Counted from the stretch's first letter, positions 1 through 8,923 are shown. The stretch: DNA of 64,000 nt from Aldehydirespirator sp965116865 (GCA_965116865.1 OZ220727.1:3224001-3288000), one strand, 5' to 3'. Numbers and translations are program-made. Notes: generated from the letters alone by a model not told the origin.

Positions 1-138
1 ACCGCTGCGACACAATCGGCTCTCACCTATTCGCGGACGCTCTAACGCCAAAGAGGGTTGTACGGGATGGTGCCGAAACCTGGAGCGGGCTACTCGGGGG
101 ACGGCGCCGTGGCGACCTGCACCGCTGGATGCGAGTTG

Positions 139-240
139 TGGGCGTCGCTTCGGGAATGGCTGATGGGATCCCTGCGGTGACGGCGAGGCACGCCACAGGC
201 AGTGTCACGGTGGGCGTCGCCTCGGGAAGGGCTGATGGGC
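139..240. repeat. Two-copy intergenic repeat upstream of the VOC gene
   Basis: Two near-identical 30-base copies begin at 139 and 211, a spacing of 72. Both contain GGGCGTCGC and GGCTGATGGG and differ at two positions. The 42 bases between them are unrelated. Nothing else is recognisable in the 379 bases before the first gene, apart from a partial match at about 8-35 to a dispersed repeat seen elsewhere (see 49085). Confidence 0.7.
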
Positions 241-379
241 GCTGCCCTGCGAGCCGACCGCGACGGGAGCGAGCGAGAGCAAGAAGGCCACCCGGTGGCG
301 ATAATGCGGTAACGCTTGGACGGTGCCGCCAGTGCGGGGCTTCGCCGTTCTGTGATCCCTTCAGAAAGGACGTCTCCCA

Positions 380-838
380 ATGGTCAACCCCATTCCCGAC
401 GACTACCCGCGAGTCTCGACCTACCTCTGCGTCGACGGCGCGTCCGACGCCATCGACTTCTACACGAGCGTTCTGGGCTTCACCGAGCGTCGCCGCATGA
501 GCTTCGCCGGCCGGGTCGGCCACTGCGAGCTGAGTCTCGGAGACTCGCTGATCATGCTGTCCGACGAGTGGCCCGAGGAGGGCGTCGTGGGACCCGACAA
601 GCTCGGCGGGACGCCGGTCTCGATGATCGTGAACGTCGAGGACTGCGACGCGACCTTCGCGGCCGCGCTGGCTGCCGGGGCCACGGAGCTGGAGCCCCCG
701 GAGGACCAGTTCTACGGTGACCGCGCCGGCCAGTTCCGCGACCCGTGGGGCCACAAGTGGAGCGTGCACACCCACATCGAGGACGTGGACGACGAAGAGC
801 TGGACCGGCGCGCCGCCGCGATGATGGGCGGAGGCTGA
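380..838 (+). CDS. VOC (glyoxalase/bleomycin-resistance fold) family protein, PhnB-like
   Basis: This 152-residue protein has the vicinal-oxygen-chelate layout: an N-terminal strand-helix unit (YLCVDGASDAIDFYTSVLGF), a central GRVGHCELSLGDSLIMLSDE segment and a C-terminal DRAGQFRDPWGHKWSVHTH strand. It most resembles the PhnB-like subgroup of small cytosolic proteins, whose substrates are mostly unknown. The ATG follows AGAAAGGACG at a normal distance. thrH begins seven bases after its stop, so the two are probably co-transcribed. The substrate cannot be deduced. Confidence 0.85.
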   Translation: MVNPIPDDYPRVSTYLCVDGASDAIDFYTSVLGFTERRRMSFAGRVGHCELSLGDSLIMLSDEWPEEGVVGPDKLGGTPVSMIVNVEDCDATFAAALAAGATELEPPEDQFYGDRAGQFRDPWGHKWSVHTHIEDVDDEELDRRAAAMMGGG

Positions 839-844
839 GCGCAC

Positions 845-1480
845 GTGCCGTCCCCTCCGCAGCCCTTGGTCGTGCTCGACGTGGAGGGCGTGCTGACCCC
901 CGAGGTGTGGATCGCGGTGGCCGAGCGCACCGGCATCGACTTCCTGCGCCGCACCACCCGCGACGAGCCCGACTACGACGTGCTGATGAGGGGCAGGATC
1001 GCGGCGCTCGACGCGGCGGGCGTCACCATGGCCACCGTCATGGAGGTGGTGGAGGGGCTCGTGCCTCTGCCCGGCGCCCGCCGGTTCCTGGAAGAGCTCC
1101 GGTCCCGCGTGCCGGTGGTGCTGCTGTCGGACACCTTCGAGCAGTTCGGCCGACCACTCATGGCGCAGCTGGACTGGCCCCTGCTGCTGTGCCACCGGCT
1201 GGTGGTGGAGGGCGACCGCCTGGCCGGCTACCGGCTGCGGGTCGACGACCAGAAGGCGAGGAGCGTGGAGGCGTTCCGTGCCCTGAACTACCGGGTGGTG
1301 GCGGTGGGGGACTCCTACAACGACCTGACCATGCTGGCTGCGGCCGACTCCGGGATCCTGTTCCGGGCCCCCGACAACGTGATCGCCGAGCACCCGCAGC
1401 ATCCCTGCTGCACGGCCTACGGGGACCTCCGGGACCTGATCGACGACTGCATTCTGAAGGCTGGGACTTCCTCGTCGTGA
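845..1480 (+). CDS. thrH: Phosphoserine phosphatase / homoserine phosphotransferase (ThrH-like HAD)
   Basis: This 211-residue HAD-superfamily enzyme closely follows Pseudomonas ThrH along its whole length. Motif I is DVEGVLTPE, followed by WIAVAERTGID and TTRDEPDYDVLM. Motif II is VVLLSDTFEQF, and motif III/IV is VVAVGDSYNDLTML. The family removes phosphate from phosphoserine and can transfer it to homoserine, linking serine and threonine synthesis. The GTG start follows GGAGG located inside the end of the VOC gene, suggesting translational coupling. The last codons (IDDCIL) are repeated 142 bases downstream. Confidence 0.88.
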   Translation: MPSPPQPLVVLDVEGVLTPEVWIAVAERTGIDFLRRTTRDEPDYDVLMRGRIAALDAAGVTMATVMEVVEGLVPLPGARRFLEELRSRVPVVLLSDTFEQFGRPLMAQLDWPLLLCHRLVVEGDRLAGYRLRVDDQKARSVEAFRALNYRVVAVGDSYNDLTMLAAADSGILFRAPDNVIAEHPQHPCCTAYGDLRDLIDDCILKAGTSSS

Positions 1481-1599
1481 TGAGGCGGCGCGAGACCGCA
1501 CAACGATTCCGGGAGCCTGGCTCGGCAGCGGATCGGCAGCGGTGGGCGCCGTCTTGGGCGCTGCCGGCTGCCAGTTCTCGGTCGACGACTGCATTCTGA
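1440..1599 (+). repeat. Duplicated 3' end of thrH
   Basis: An 18-base stretch that encodes the DDCIL end of thrH (1440-1457) recurs exactly at 1582-1599. The offset is 142 bases, twice 71. The sequence between is not repeated. Confidence 0.65.
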
Positions 1600-1631
1600 G
1601 CTCTTCATGGAGCATTTCGCTCACTGGAGGG

Positions 1632-1741
1632 GTGCGTTGTGGTCCGTGCGGAATGGTTGGTGTGATCCGACGCGACCTATGCCGTTGTGGACGCCACCGT
1701 CTGGTGCGTTGTGGTCCGCGCGGAATGGTTGGTGTGATACG
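1632..1741. repeat. Two-copy repeat upstream of the lipoprotein gene
   Basis: Copies of about 38 bases start at 1632 and 1704, spaced 72. They share GTGCGTTGTGGTCC and GCGGAATGGTTGGTGTGAT. The second copy lies 35 bases before the start of the solute-binding lipoprotein gene, so promoter sequences may have been duplicated. The 34-36 bases between copies are unique. Confidence 0.75.
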
Positions 1742-1775
1742 GTCGGTACCGCCGCTCTCATGAGAGGGCATTCCT

Positions 1776-3059
1776 ATGAAGACCAAATCAGCGACCGCCC
1801 TCGTCACGGCTCTGGTGCTGCTTGCTGCAAGCTGCGACGCCGTAGACTACGAACCGGTGACCACCACGACGGCGGTGACCACCACCACGACGACCACCAC
1901 CACGACGACGCTGCCCGTGGTGCAGCGCGAGCGCAGGGGCCAGGCCGTCGACGTCGAGGCCGTCCTCGGCGCGGACCTCGGCGACTGCGCCTCGGCGCCT
2001 GCGGGCGATCCGATCAGGGTCGGCATGGCAATGGACTTAAGCGGCACGGCCGGCCTCGTCGACATTCCCGGCTCCAAGCTGGTGACCCACTTCGCTGACC
2101 TCATCAACTGCATCGGCGGGGTCGACGGCTCGCCGGTCGAGGTCCGTGTCGAGGACGTGGGCGGCGACGCGACGGCACCGGGCGACGCGGCTTCGGCACT
2201 TCTCGATTGGGGAGCGCACTTCCTCATCGGCCCGCCCTTCGCCGACCTCGCCCTTCCCATCTTGCAGGCCACCGGCGGCCAGGTCCCCGTATTCGCGGCT
2301 GCCTCGACCGAGCCCACGCTCTCAGACGTGGTGAACAACTCGTATCTGGTGACCTTCGACGATCGGGGCCAGTCCTCGTCGGCCGCCGAATGGGCCCTGG
2401 ACCAAGGCATCACACGCGCCTTCTTGCTCACCCAGCCCGGCTCCTACACCGGTTACAACCCCGATGTCTTCGCCGAGGTGTTCGAGGCCGGCGGCGGAGA
2501 GGTGGTCAGCGTCCAGACCTACGTATGGGCCGAGGACACCGACTTCTCTGCCCAGGTTGCCGAGCTCTCGGAGATCCTCGATAACAACGAGGCCTTCTTC
2601 TCGGCCGCGCTCGCCTCTCAGGTGACCACGCTGAAAGGCCAGCTCGAAGACGCCGGCTTCGACGGCATCACCTACATCGGCACTGACGCCCTCGGCGCCT
2701 CCGGTATCGCCTCCGAGGCCAACAACGAGGGCATCGTCCACACTTCCCACATCAACATCGAGCCGGGCGACATCAACGACCGCCTGCTGGCCGGCTACTC
2801 CGCCGCCAACGACGGTGAGGTGCTTGAGAGCCGGGGCTTCATGGGGCTCTACGTCGACTCGCTGCTTCTGGGCATCGAGGGCATCGTGCATTGCGCCTGC
2901 ACCGACTCCGCCAAGATCGGCGACGCCATCGCCCATATAGCGACCTTCGAAGGGTTCAGTGGCATCATCACCTACTCCGGCACGACCGGCACGCCCCCGA
3001 AGTCGGTCCCGATCAAGCGGATCATCGACGGCCAGGATGTCCTGATCGAGATGAGGTGA
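1776..3059 (+). CDS. ABC transporter solute-binding lipoprotein (LivK/Peripla_BP_6-like)
   Basis: This 427-residue protein starts with a lipoprotein signal peptide ending in the lipobox LLAASC (Cys about residue 20). A Thr-rich linker follows (about 30-50), then a two-lobed type-I periplasmic-binding fold opening with DPIRVGMAMDLSGTAGLVD. This is the layout of branched-chain amino acid, amide or urea receptors that feed ABC permeases. No permease or ATPase gene lies beside it, so it is an orphan receptor and its ligand is unknown. Its ATG follows GAGAGGGCATTCCT. The 3' end is copied just downstream. Confidence 0.85.
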   Translation: MKTKSATALVTALVLLAASCDAVDYEPVTTTTAVTTTTTTTTTTTLPVVQRERRGQAVDVEAVLGADLGDCASAPAGDPIRVGMAMDLSGTAGLVDIPGSKLVTHFADLINCIGGVDGSPVEVRVEDVGGDATAPGDAASALLDWGAHFLIGPPFADLALPILQATGGQVPVFAAASTEPTLSDVVNNSYLVTFDDRGQSSSAAEWALDQGITRAFLLTQPGSYTGYNPDVFAEVFEAGGGEVVSVQTYVWAEDTDFSAQVAELSEILDNNEAFFSAALASQVTTLKGQLEDAGFDGITYIGTDALGASGIASEANNEGIVHTSHINIEPGDINDRLLAGYSAANDGEVLESRGFMGLYVDSLLLGIEGIVHCACTDSAKIGDAIAHIATFEGFSGIITYSGTTGTPPKSVPIKRIIDGQDVLIEMR

Positions 3060-3160
3060 TCGGAGACCGAGCAACGATTCTGACGGTGAGAAGAAATTGG
3101 ATGCGGAGCGTCAGAAGTTGCGAGATGAGGTGATCGGAGACCGAGAACGCATTCTCCACT
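3048..3160. repeat. Duplicated end of the solute-binding protein gene
   Basis: About 37 bases spanning the last codons and stop (GAGATGAGGTGATCGGAG and onward) at 3048 recur at 3122, offset 74. The intervening bases are unrelated. Confidence 0.75.
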
Positions 3161-3435
3161 CGGGACGCTAGTGTCCTGAGTCTTTAGTTATTGGGGTTGG
3201 TTGTGGTATGGTTGGTGTGGCTGTGGGCGGTGATTGGAGGCAGTCGTGGCTAGTGCTGTGTCGTCGAAATGGCTAGGGCAGCGCAGCAGGACCGAGACCC
3301 TGCTTGGGAGCGCTCCGGACGCCCCGATCATTTCAGCGACGGACCACTAGGAGGCTGGTGTTTTTCTCGGGTGGGGTTGGGTGTGTGTGGTAGAGTTGCA
3401 GGGATGTTGTTCGGTCTCGTGGGGAGGTTCGTGTC

Positions 3436-5220
3436 GTGACGGTGGGTGTGGAGCCGTGTCGGGTGGATCTGTTCAAGGGTTCGCATTTCGTGGGGGAGCG
3501 GCTGGCGGCGGATTCGATTTTTTCGGTGTTGGCGCGTGAGGGGCGGCGGTTGTTTCCCGACGGGATGTTCGATGATCTCTTTAGTTCGCGGGGGCGGCGC
3601 AGTGTGCCGCCGCGGGTGGTTGCTGTGGTGATGGTGCTGCAGCGCTGGTTCGGGTTGTCTGACCGTGAGGCGGTGGCCGCGTTCGAGTTCGACGCGCGTT
3701 GGCGTTATGCGTGCGGGTGCCTCGACGTGGACGGCGGCGGGTTCGACCACACGGTGCTGGTGGGGATGCGGGCGCGGCTCGCGGCGTCGCAGCGGCCGCG
3801 GCGGATCTTCGAAGCGGTGCTGGGCGCGGCCCGCGAGGCGGGGGCGTTGTCTCGGCGGCGGGTGCTGGACTCGGTGCCGGTCTATGACGCGGTCGCGACC
3901 CAAGACACTGTCACGATGCTGCACCGCGCCATCGGCGCGGTGCTCGCAGCCGGCGGGGGCGACGCCGGCGCGGGCTTGCGTGGCGACTATCGGCGCGGCA
4001 GCAGGCCGGTGTGCGACTGGGACGACCCCGGCGAGCGCTCGGAGTTGGTGGACGCGCTGGGCGCGGACGCCGCGGCGGTGCTCGCCGGGTTGGAGGGCCG
4101 CGAACTCAGCGGGGCTCTCAGCGAGGCTGCGGAGTTGTTGGCCGCGGTCTGCGGGCAGGACCTGTGCGAGGACCCCGACGGGCGGTTCATGATCGCGCGG
4201 CGCGTCGCCGCTGACCGGGTCATCTCCACGGTGGACCCCGACGCCCGCCACGGCCACAAATCCACCGCACGTCGCTTCGACGGCTACAAGGGCCACGCCG
4301 CGGTGGACCCCGACTCCGAACTCGTCACCGACACCGCGGTCACCCCCGCTGACACCGCCGACGCCCAACCCGCCCCCCAACTCATACACGACCTCCTCAA
4401 CACCGCCGACACCAACACCAACACCGCCGACACCGCCGACACCGCCGACACCGACACCGCCGACACCGACACCGCCGACACCGCCGACACCGCCGACACC
4501 GACACCGCCGACACCGACACCGCCGACACCGCCGACACCGCCGACGCCGACACCGCCGCCGACGCCGACGCCGACACCGCCGACGCCGACACCGCCGACG
4601 CCGACACCGCTGACGCCGACACCGCCGACGTCGGCGGTGTGGTCGAGGAGTTCGAGGGCCGGCCGACGGTCTATGGCGACAGCGCGTACGGCAGCGGAGA
4701 GTTCCAAGGGCTGCTCGAGCGCAGCCGCATAAACTCGAGGTGCCGCACCCAGCCGGCGCGCGCTCCGGGGGGCCGTTTCGCCAAGGACCGCTTCGACGTC
4801 GATCTGCCCAACGGCACAGTCACCTGCCCCGCGGGGGTCTGCGTCGCTGTCCGCTTCGGCCGCGACGGCTCGGGCGCGGCCCGCTTCGGGCCGGCGTGCG
4901 CGAGCTGCGAACTGCGCGACCGCTGCACCAGCGCAGCCGGCGGAAGGACTGTGCGCGTCGGACCCGACGAGGCCGTGCTCGCCGCGGCCCGCGAACGCCA
5001 ACAAGACCCACAATGGCGCCGCGACTACCGCGCCGTGCGCCCCAAAGTCGAACGCAAGCTCGCGCACCTCGTGCGCCGCAAACACGGCGGCCGCCACGCC
5101 CGGGTGCGCGGCCGGCCCAAAGTCGACGCCGACTTCAACCTGCTCGCCGCAGCCGCCAACATCGCGCGCCTCGGCATGCTCGGACTGCGCTCCACACCAA
5201 CAGGATGGACCCTCGACTGA
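3436..5220 (+). CDS. IS1182-family DDE transposase with acidic repeat insert
   Basis: This 594-residue protein has the N-terminal DUF772-type region (LFPDGMFDDLF, LSDREAVAAFEFDARWRYA) and a split DDE catalytic domain: STVDPDARHGHKS, DGYKGHAAVD, YGDSAYGSGEF and the C-terminal RPKVERKLAHL glutamate region. A four-cysteine cluster (CASCELRDRC) precedes the C-terminus. Residues about 320-400 are an almost pure Asp/Thr/Ala repeat placed just before the GDSAYG motif. Such a long low-complexity insert is unusual for the family. The start is GTG. It probably still encodes a full transposase. Confidence 0.85.
   Translation: MTVGVEPCRVDLFKGSHFVGERLAADSIFSVLAREGRRLFPDGMFDDLFSSRGRRSVPPRVVAVVMVLQRWFGLSDREAVAAFEFDARWRYACGCLDVDGGGFDHTVLVGMRARLAASQRPRRIFEAVLGAAREAGALSRRRVLDSVPVYDAVATQDTVTMLHRAIGAVLAAGGGDAGAGLRGDYRRGSRPVCDWDDPGERSELVDALGADAAAVLAGLEGRELSGALSEAAELLAAVCGQDLCEDPDGRFMIARRVAADRVISTVDPDARHGHKSTARRFDGYKGHAAVDPDSELVTDTAVTPADTADAQPAPQLIHDLLNTADTNTNTADTADTADTDTADTDTADTADTADTDTADTDTADTADTADADTAADADADTADADTADADTADADTADVGGVVEEFEGRPTVYGDSAYGSGEFQGLLERSRINSRCRTQPARAPGGRFAKDRFDVDLPNGTVTCPAGVCVAVRFGRDGSGAARFGPACASCELRDRCTSAAGGRTVRVGPDEAVLAAARERQQDPQWRRDYRAVRPKVERKLAHLVRRKHGGRHARVRGRPKVDADFNLLAAAANIARLGMLGLRSTPTGWTLD
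4396..4635 (+). repeat. Intragenic GACACCGCC satellite
   Basis: About 240 bases of imperfect 6- and 9-base units (GACACC, GCCGAC, GACACCGCC) encode Asp-Thr-Ala-Asp runs inside the transposase. Because units are multiples of three, every frame stays open, producing spurious Ser-Ala-Val and Gly-Val ORFs on the other strand. Confidence 0.9.
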
Positions 5221-5371
5221 CCCCGCCAAAGCCCCAACCCGCCCCCGACACGACCAACCAGCCGACCCCGACACGACCAACCCTCGCCCAACCCGCCGAC
5301 CCCGGCCACCACCCACCACAAGAGCCCACCGAACACCAATTTGGCACCAGCCACCTAGGGGCCGTCGTGGG

Positions 5372-6031
5372 GTGGAGGTGGTGCTCGCCGATGAGCAGCG
5401 CGAGACGCTGGAGCGGTGGGCGCGGCGCCCGAAGTCGTCGCAGGCTCTGGTGCTGCGGTGCCCGATAGTGCTGGGCGCGGCCGCGGGGGAGACGAACGAG
5501 TCGATCGCGGCGTCGCTGGGGTGCAGCGAGGCGACGGTGTCGAAGTGGCGGCGCCGGTTCGCGGGGCGCGGGTTGGGCGGGCTCTGCGACGAGCCGCGTC
5601 CGGGCGCGCCGCGCGCGGTGAGCGACGACAAGGTGCAGGAGGTGATCGTCAAGACGCTGGAGTCGGCTCCTGAGGGCGCGACGCACTGGTCGACGCGCTC
5701 GATGGCCGCGCAGGTGGGGCTGTCGCAGTCGACCACCCACAAGACCCCCGCCGTACAGCGCCGGCTGCTGCGCCACCCCCGCTTCAGCTTCCACTTCACC
5801 CCCACCCACAGCTCGTGGATGAACCTCGTCGAGCGCTGGTTCGCCGAGCTCACCACCAAATGGATCCGCCGCGGCACCCACACCAGCACCAAAGAGCTCA
5901 CCGGCTCCATCCAGCACTGGATCGACCACTGGAACCACAACCCTCGCCCGTTCACATGGCACAAGAGCGCCGACGAGATACTCCACAACCTGGCAACATA
6001 TCTCCAACGAATTCCTGACTCAGGACACTAG
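5372..6031 (+). pseudogene. IS630-family transposase with in-frame internal deletion
   Basis: The 219-residue product has the N-terminal helix-turn-helix (ANESIAASLGCSEATVSKW-like region) and the HWSTRSMAAQVGLSQST segment. It then jumps directly to THKTPAVQRRLLRHPRF and FTPTHSSWMNLVERWFAEL. Intact family members are about 350 residues. The missing 120-130 residues hold the first catalytic Asp and the Asp of the DNYATHKTP motif, leaving only the final Glu. The stop codon TAG is supplied by the TA target flanking the element. The upstream sequence was displaced by the IS1182-like insertion. Almost certainly inactive. Confidence 0.85.
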
Positions 6032-6198
6032 ATCAGTGGCAGCCCGGAGGCAACTCGCCTTCATAGCGTCAGCGGTGGCTGCTGGCTGAGTTGTTCTTCT
6101 GATCTTGGAGCCGACGCGCCCCAGTGCGTCTCGCCGGCCGTTGCGCAGGCCCGAAAGCCCCTGCGAGTGAGCTTCCCCCCGAATCTTGGAGGGTTGGT

Positions 6199-7095
6199 TT
6201 AGGCGGCTTGGGCTTGTTCGTAGTCGAGCGGGCTGGTCATGTTGTTGGCGGAATGTAGCCGTTTGGGGTTGTACCAGGTGTCGATCCAGGCGGCGATGTC
6301 TCGGCGGGCCTGGTCCCGTGTGGTCCACCGGCGCCGGGATATGAGTTCGTGCTGGAGGGTGGAGAAGAACGACTCGGCGCAGGCGTTGTCGAGCGCGCAT
6401 CCCACGCGACCCATCGACTGGGTCACCCCGAGGCGCCGGCAGGCGTCGGCGAAGTCGCCTGCGGTGTACTGGGCGCCCTTGTCGGTGTGGAAGATCACCC
6501 CGGCTATGTCGCCTCCTCTGGTGGCTGCGGCCATGTTGAGCGCGGCGGCGGCCAGATCGGCTGTGGGGTGGCGCTCGGAGGTCGCGAAGCCCAGCATCCG
6601 GCGCGAGTACAGGTCTTCGACGGTCGCGAGGAACACCGGGCCCTCTGCGGTGTTGACCTGCTTGAAGTCGCCGCACCACTTCTGGTCGGCGCGCTCGGCG
6701 CTGAAGTCGCGCTTGAGCAGGTCCGGAGCAGGATCAGCGGACTTGTCGGGCCGGGTCAGGCCCCTGCGGCGGCGTGTCGTGCGTGCTCGCAGGCCCTGAC
6801 GGGCCATGGAGCCCTCCACTGTCTTCTTGGACACCGCCAGGCCGTCTCGGCGCAGCTGGGCGCGCACCCTGGGCGACCCGTAGGTGCCCCCGGACGCCTC
6901 GAAGGCCTCCTTGACCGCGGCGTCGAGGCGCTCCCGGCGCCGCCGGGCCGCCGACGGCGGCCGGCCCCGGCCGGCATAGAAGGTGGACTCGGCCACCCCC
7001 AGGGCGCGGCAGGCCACCGTGTGAGGCACTCCGTGGTCGGCCCTTTGGGCCGCGATGTGCTCGACCAGGCTCACCGCGTCGCCTCCTTGACCCAA
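6199..7095 (-). CDS. IS3-family transposase OrfB (integrase catalytic domain)
   Basis: This 298-residue rve-fold protein has HTH_21-like residues 40-100 (YGSPRVRAQLRRDGLAVSKK) and the catalytic triad: Asp in KWCGDFKQVNT, Asp in VIFHTDKGAQYT, and Glu in NACAESFFSTLQHELI. The first motif is GDFKQV where most relatives have TDIT. It overlaps orfA by 25 bases in another frame, as expected for the programmed -1 frameshift that yields OrfAB in this family. No truncation is seen. Confidence 0.88.
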   Translation of the reverse strand: MGQGGDAVSLVEHIAAQRADHGVPHTVACRALGVAESTFYAGRGRPPSAARRRRERLDAAVKEAFEASGGTYGSPRVRAQLRRDGLAVSKKTVEGSMARQGLRARTTRRRRGLTRPDKSADPAPDLLKRDFSAERADQKWCGDFKQVNTAEGPVFLATVEDLYSRRMLGFATSERHPTADLAAAALNMAAATRGGDIAGVIFHTDKGAQYTAGDFADACRRLGVTQSMGRVGCALDNACAESFFSTLQHELISRRRWTTRDQARRDIAAWIDTWYNPKRLHSANNMTSPLDYEQAQAA

Positions 7096-7361
7096 AGGAC
7101 CACCGATCGTTTGAGCACATCACGCTCCATCTCCAGCTCGGCGCAGCGGCGGCGCAGCCGGACAAGCTCGGCGCGGTCGTCGCCGTCGAGGCGCTCACCG
7201 GAGCGCTCGGCGCGGTCCCTTCGCACCCAGTTGCCCAACGTGCCCGCACCGATCCCCAACTCGCGGGCCACCTCAGCGACCGATCTGCGAGTCTCTTGGA
7301 CGATCCGCACAGCACCGGCCTTGAACTCCGGGTCGTACTGTCTTCGTGTCTCAGGCATCAC
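7071..7361 (-). CDS. IS3-family transposase OrfA (helix-turn-helix)
   Basis: A 96-residue protein with an HTH_Tnp_1 domain (YDPEFKAGAVRIVQE, SVAEVARELGIGAGTLGNW). A C-terminal leucine-zipper-like helix follows (ELVRLRRRCAELEMERDVLK), used for multimerisation in this family. It binds the element ends and is expected to be fused to OrfB by frameshifting in the overlap at 7071-7095. Confidence 0.88.
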   Translation of the reverse strand: MMPETRRQYDPEFKAGAVRIVQETRRSVAEVARELGIGAGTLGNWVRRDRAERSGERLDGDDRAELVRLRRRCAELEMERDVLKRSVVLWVKEATR

Positions 7362-7511
7362 GTCTCCTCTTAGACGATGCCTCCAAGATCAGGGGGGATG
7401 CTCAGAGCACCTCAACACGTGCCACTGCGGCTGCCGCTAGCCTCGATCACGTCTCAACAACCCTCAAAGCCAGTAACGCGCCACAATACGCGCCGCATTG
7501 CGCGCCATCCC

Positions 7512-7585
<74 letters not shown>

Positions 7586-7664
7586 CAGAAGAAAATGAGC
7601 CTTCGCGGATTCGTGGGGAGCGGGGTGGCTATCCGCGAGTTTGGTGCCGAGCTGGAGGCGTGGA

Positions 7665-8012
7665 TCAGACGACACGAAGGTGGAGATCCAGTTCGGCGGC
7701 GTCAAGCCGAGTCCACTTGCCCTGCTGTAGGCGGTAGACCGCGCATGAGTGGAGGCCATCGCGCAGCCCGAGGCCGAAGTAGGGAGCAACGATGCTGAGC
7801 GCGCCGTCGAACGTCAGGATCGGGTTAGCGTCGTCAGTCCTTGAGTGGAACGCCCGGCCAGGATGGCTATGGATGCGCGCGTGGTATCGCTCGTTGGGTC
7901 CCAGCGCCAGAGCTTGTTCTCTCCGGCCAGCCTCGGTGACCTCAACCCATGCAGCGCGTTCTGTGCTCGCGCGTTGATCGACGACAACCAGGCGGGTGAG
8001 TTGACGCCGCAA
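7665..8012 (-). pseudogene. JAB/MPN (JAMM) peptidase domain protein, N-terminally truncated
   Basis: The C-terminal 80 residues carry a JAMM metal site: HARIHSHPG followed by SRTDDANP, i.e. HxHP then SxxD nine residues later. FDGALSIVAPYFGLG follows. JAB proteins of this kind cleave ubiquitin-like modifiers and occur in bacterial E1/E2-type and CBASS-like systems. The start (TTG) is weak and the usual N-terminal strand with its catalytic Glu is not evident. The gene meets the regulator at 8078 head to head, and both lack their 5' parts, which suggests a deletion between them. No E1 partner remains next to it, but a JAB-ThiF fragment lies at 16597-17211. Confidence 0.55.
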
Positions 8013-8077
8013 TCGAGGCTGCGGGCCAGCGATTCGAGGTAGAGGTCAAGTCGGTAGTCACTGTTGCGCAGGGCGAG

Positions 8078-8923
8078 TTGCTGGCAACACGTGCCCCGCG
8101 GGACCTGCCGCTGATTGTTGTTGCCGATCGCATCGCCGCCGATGCCAAACGGTCGATGCGGGAGGCGGGGGTCAACTACTTCGACCGGCGTGGAGAACTG
8201 AGAATCGTGAGCCCACCGTTGTTCGTCGACACACTCGTGGAGTCCGCGCTCCCAGCGGCCGGCAGTCGCAGCGGGTCGCTCGATAGCCAGGTCGCCAAGG
8301 AAGTAGCGATCGCCTGCTTGCTGACGCCGGACCAGCCCCATGGCATCCGTGAGATCGCCCGCTATATCGACCGAGCTCCCAGTGCCGTCTCCAGTGCCAT
8401 GGCGAGGCTGCGAGACGATGGCCTTCTCACCTCGGCCGGTGAAGCGACGGTCCCGGACCTCTTCCACGCGCTCCTAGTGGTGTGGCGACGGCAAGCTGTT
8501 CTGCTGGCAAGGCTGCCCGGCACCGGTGACCGCGAGGCACACCGTCTGGGGCTTGGCCTCGACGAGCCCGAAGACTCGACGGGCTGGGCGCTCACCGACA
8601 CCCGAGCCGCGGCGTCGTGGGGCATACCGATCGTCGCAGCCGGCGACTACTCGCCTGACTTCTACGTGCCCTCCGAATCAGCCCTGCGCGCCGCGCGCTC
8701 GCATCTGGGCGAAGCAACCAATCCCGCGTCCCGAGCCTGCACCGCGGCCGTAGCGCCGATCCGACTCGCGTGTCTCCGCCGAGCAGACCACTCCCAAACA
8801 ACCGGCGAGCAGTGGCCGGTGGCGAACCACATCGTCGTCGCCTTGGACATCGCCCAGGACCAAGCCCGCGGCCTCGAGGCGCTCGAGCGGTGGCAACCCG
8901 AGGAGATCGTCCGTGCCTGGTGA
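8078..8923 (+). CDS. Winged-helix regulator with nuclease-like N-terminus (AbiEi-like?), probably 5' truncated
   Basis: 281 residues from a TTG start. The open frame continues back to 8000 without a start codon and reads FEVEVKSVV, an ExK-type motif of restriction-endonuclease-like folds. LPLIVVADRIAADAKRSMREAGVNYFDRRGELRI follows. A winged-helix segment comes next (GIREIARYIDRAPSAVSSAMARLRDDGLL), then a C-terminal domain of unknown function. The order resembles actinobacterial AbiEi-like or MarR-like proteins, but I cannot name a family with certainty. The missing N-terminus suggests a remnant. Confidence 0.45.
   Translation: MLATRAPRDLPLIVVADRIAADAKRSMREAGVNYFDRRGELRIVSPPLFVDTLVESALPAAGSRSGSLDSQVAKEVAIACLLTPDQPHGIREIARYIDRAPSAVSSAMARLRDDGLLTSAGEATVPDLFHALLVVWRRQAVLLARLPGTGDREAHRLGLGLDEPEDSTGWALTDTRAAASWGIPIVAAGDYSPDFYVPSESALRAARSHLGEATNPASRACTAAVAPIRLACLRRADHSQTTGEQWPVANHIVVALDIAQDQARGLEALERWQPEEIVRAW

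Larger units (their letters stand above)
3347..5358 (+). mobile_element. IS1182-like insertion sequence (copy 1)
   Basis: The ends are CTAGGAGGCTGGTG at 3347 and CACCAGCCACCTAG ending at 5358, an inverted repeat with one mismatch. CTAG at each end may be the duplicated target or part of the repeat. It carries one transposase gene. The insertion lies between the left end and the transposase gene of an IS630 element, so it is the younger of the two. A related element with the same CTAGGAG end is at 10152-12397. Confidence 0.8.
3169..6030 (+). mobile_element. IS630-family element, interrupted by an IS1182-like element
   Basis: Perfect 12-bp inverted ends, GTGTCCTGAGTC at 3171-3182 and GACTCAGGACAC at 6017-6028, are each flanked by TA, the target that IS630/Tc1 elements duplicate. 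The left 170 bases are separated from the transposase gene by the IS1182-like insertion at 3347-5358. The transposase is internally deleted, so the element should not move by itself. Confidence 0.85.
6175..7398 (-). mobile_element. IS3-family insertion sequence
   Basis: A 1,224-base element bounded by imperfect inverted repeats: CCCCCCGAATCTTGGAGG at 6175 and CCTCCAAGATCAGGGGGG ending at 7398. It contains overlapping orfA and orfB on the minus strand. No clear target duplication could be read. It sits 113 bases from a tRNA-Thr gene. The 143 bases between the IS630 end and this element (6032-6174) contain no recognisable gene. Confidence 0.85.

Noticed and set aside
3328..5988. 886-residue minus-strand ORF rich in Gly-Val repeats
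   Set aside because: It is the antisense of the IS1182-like and IS630 transposase genes. Its repeats mirror the GACACCGCC satellite.
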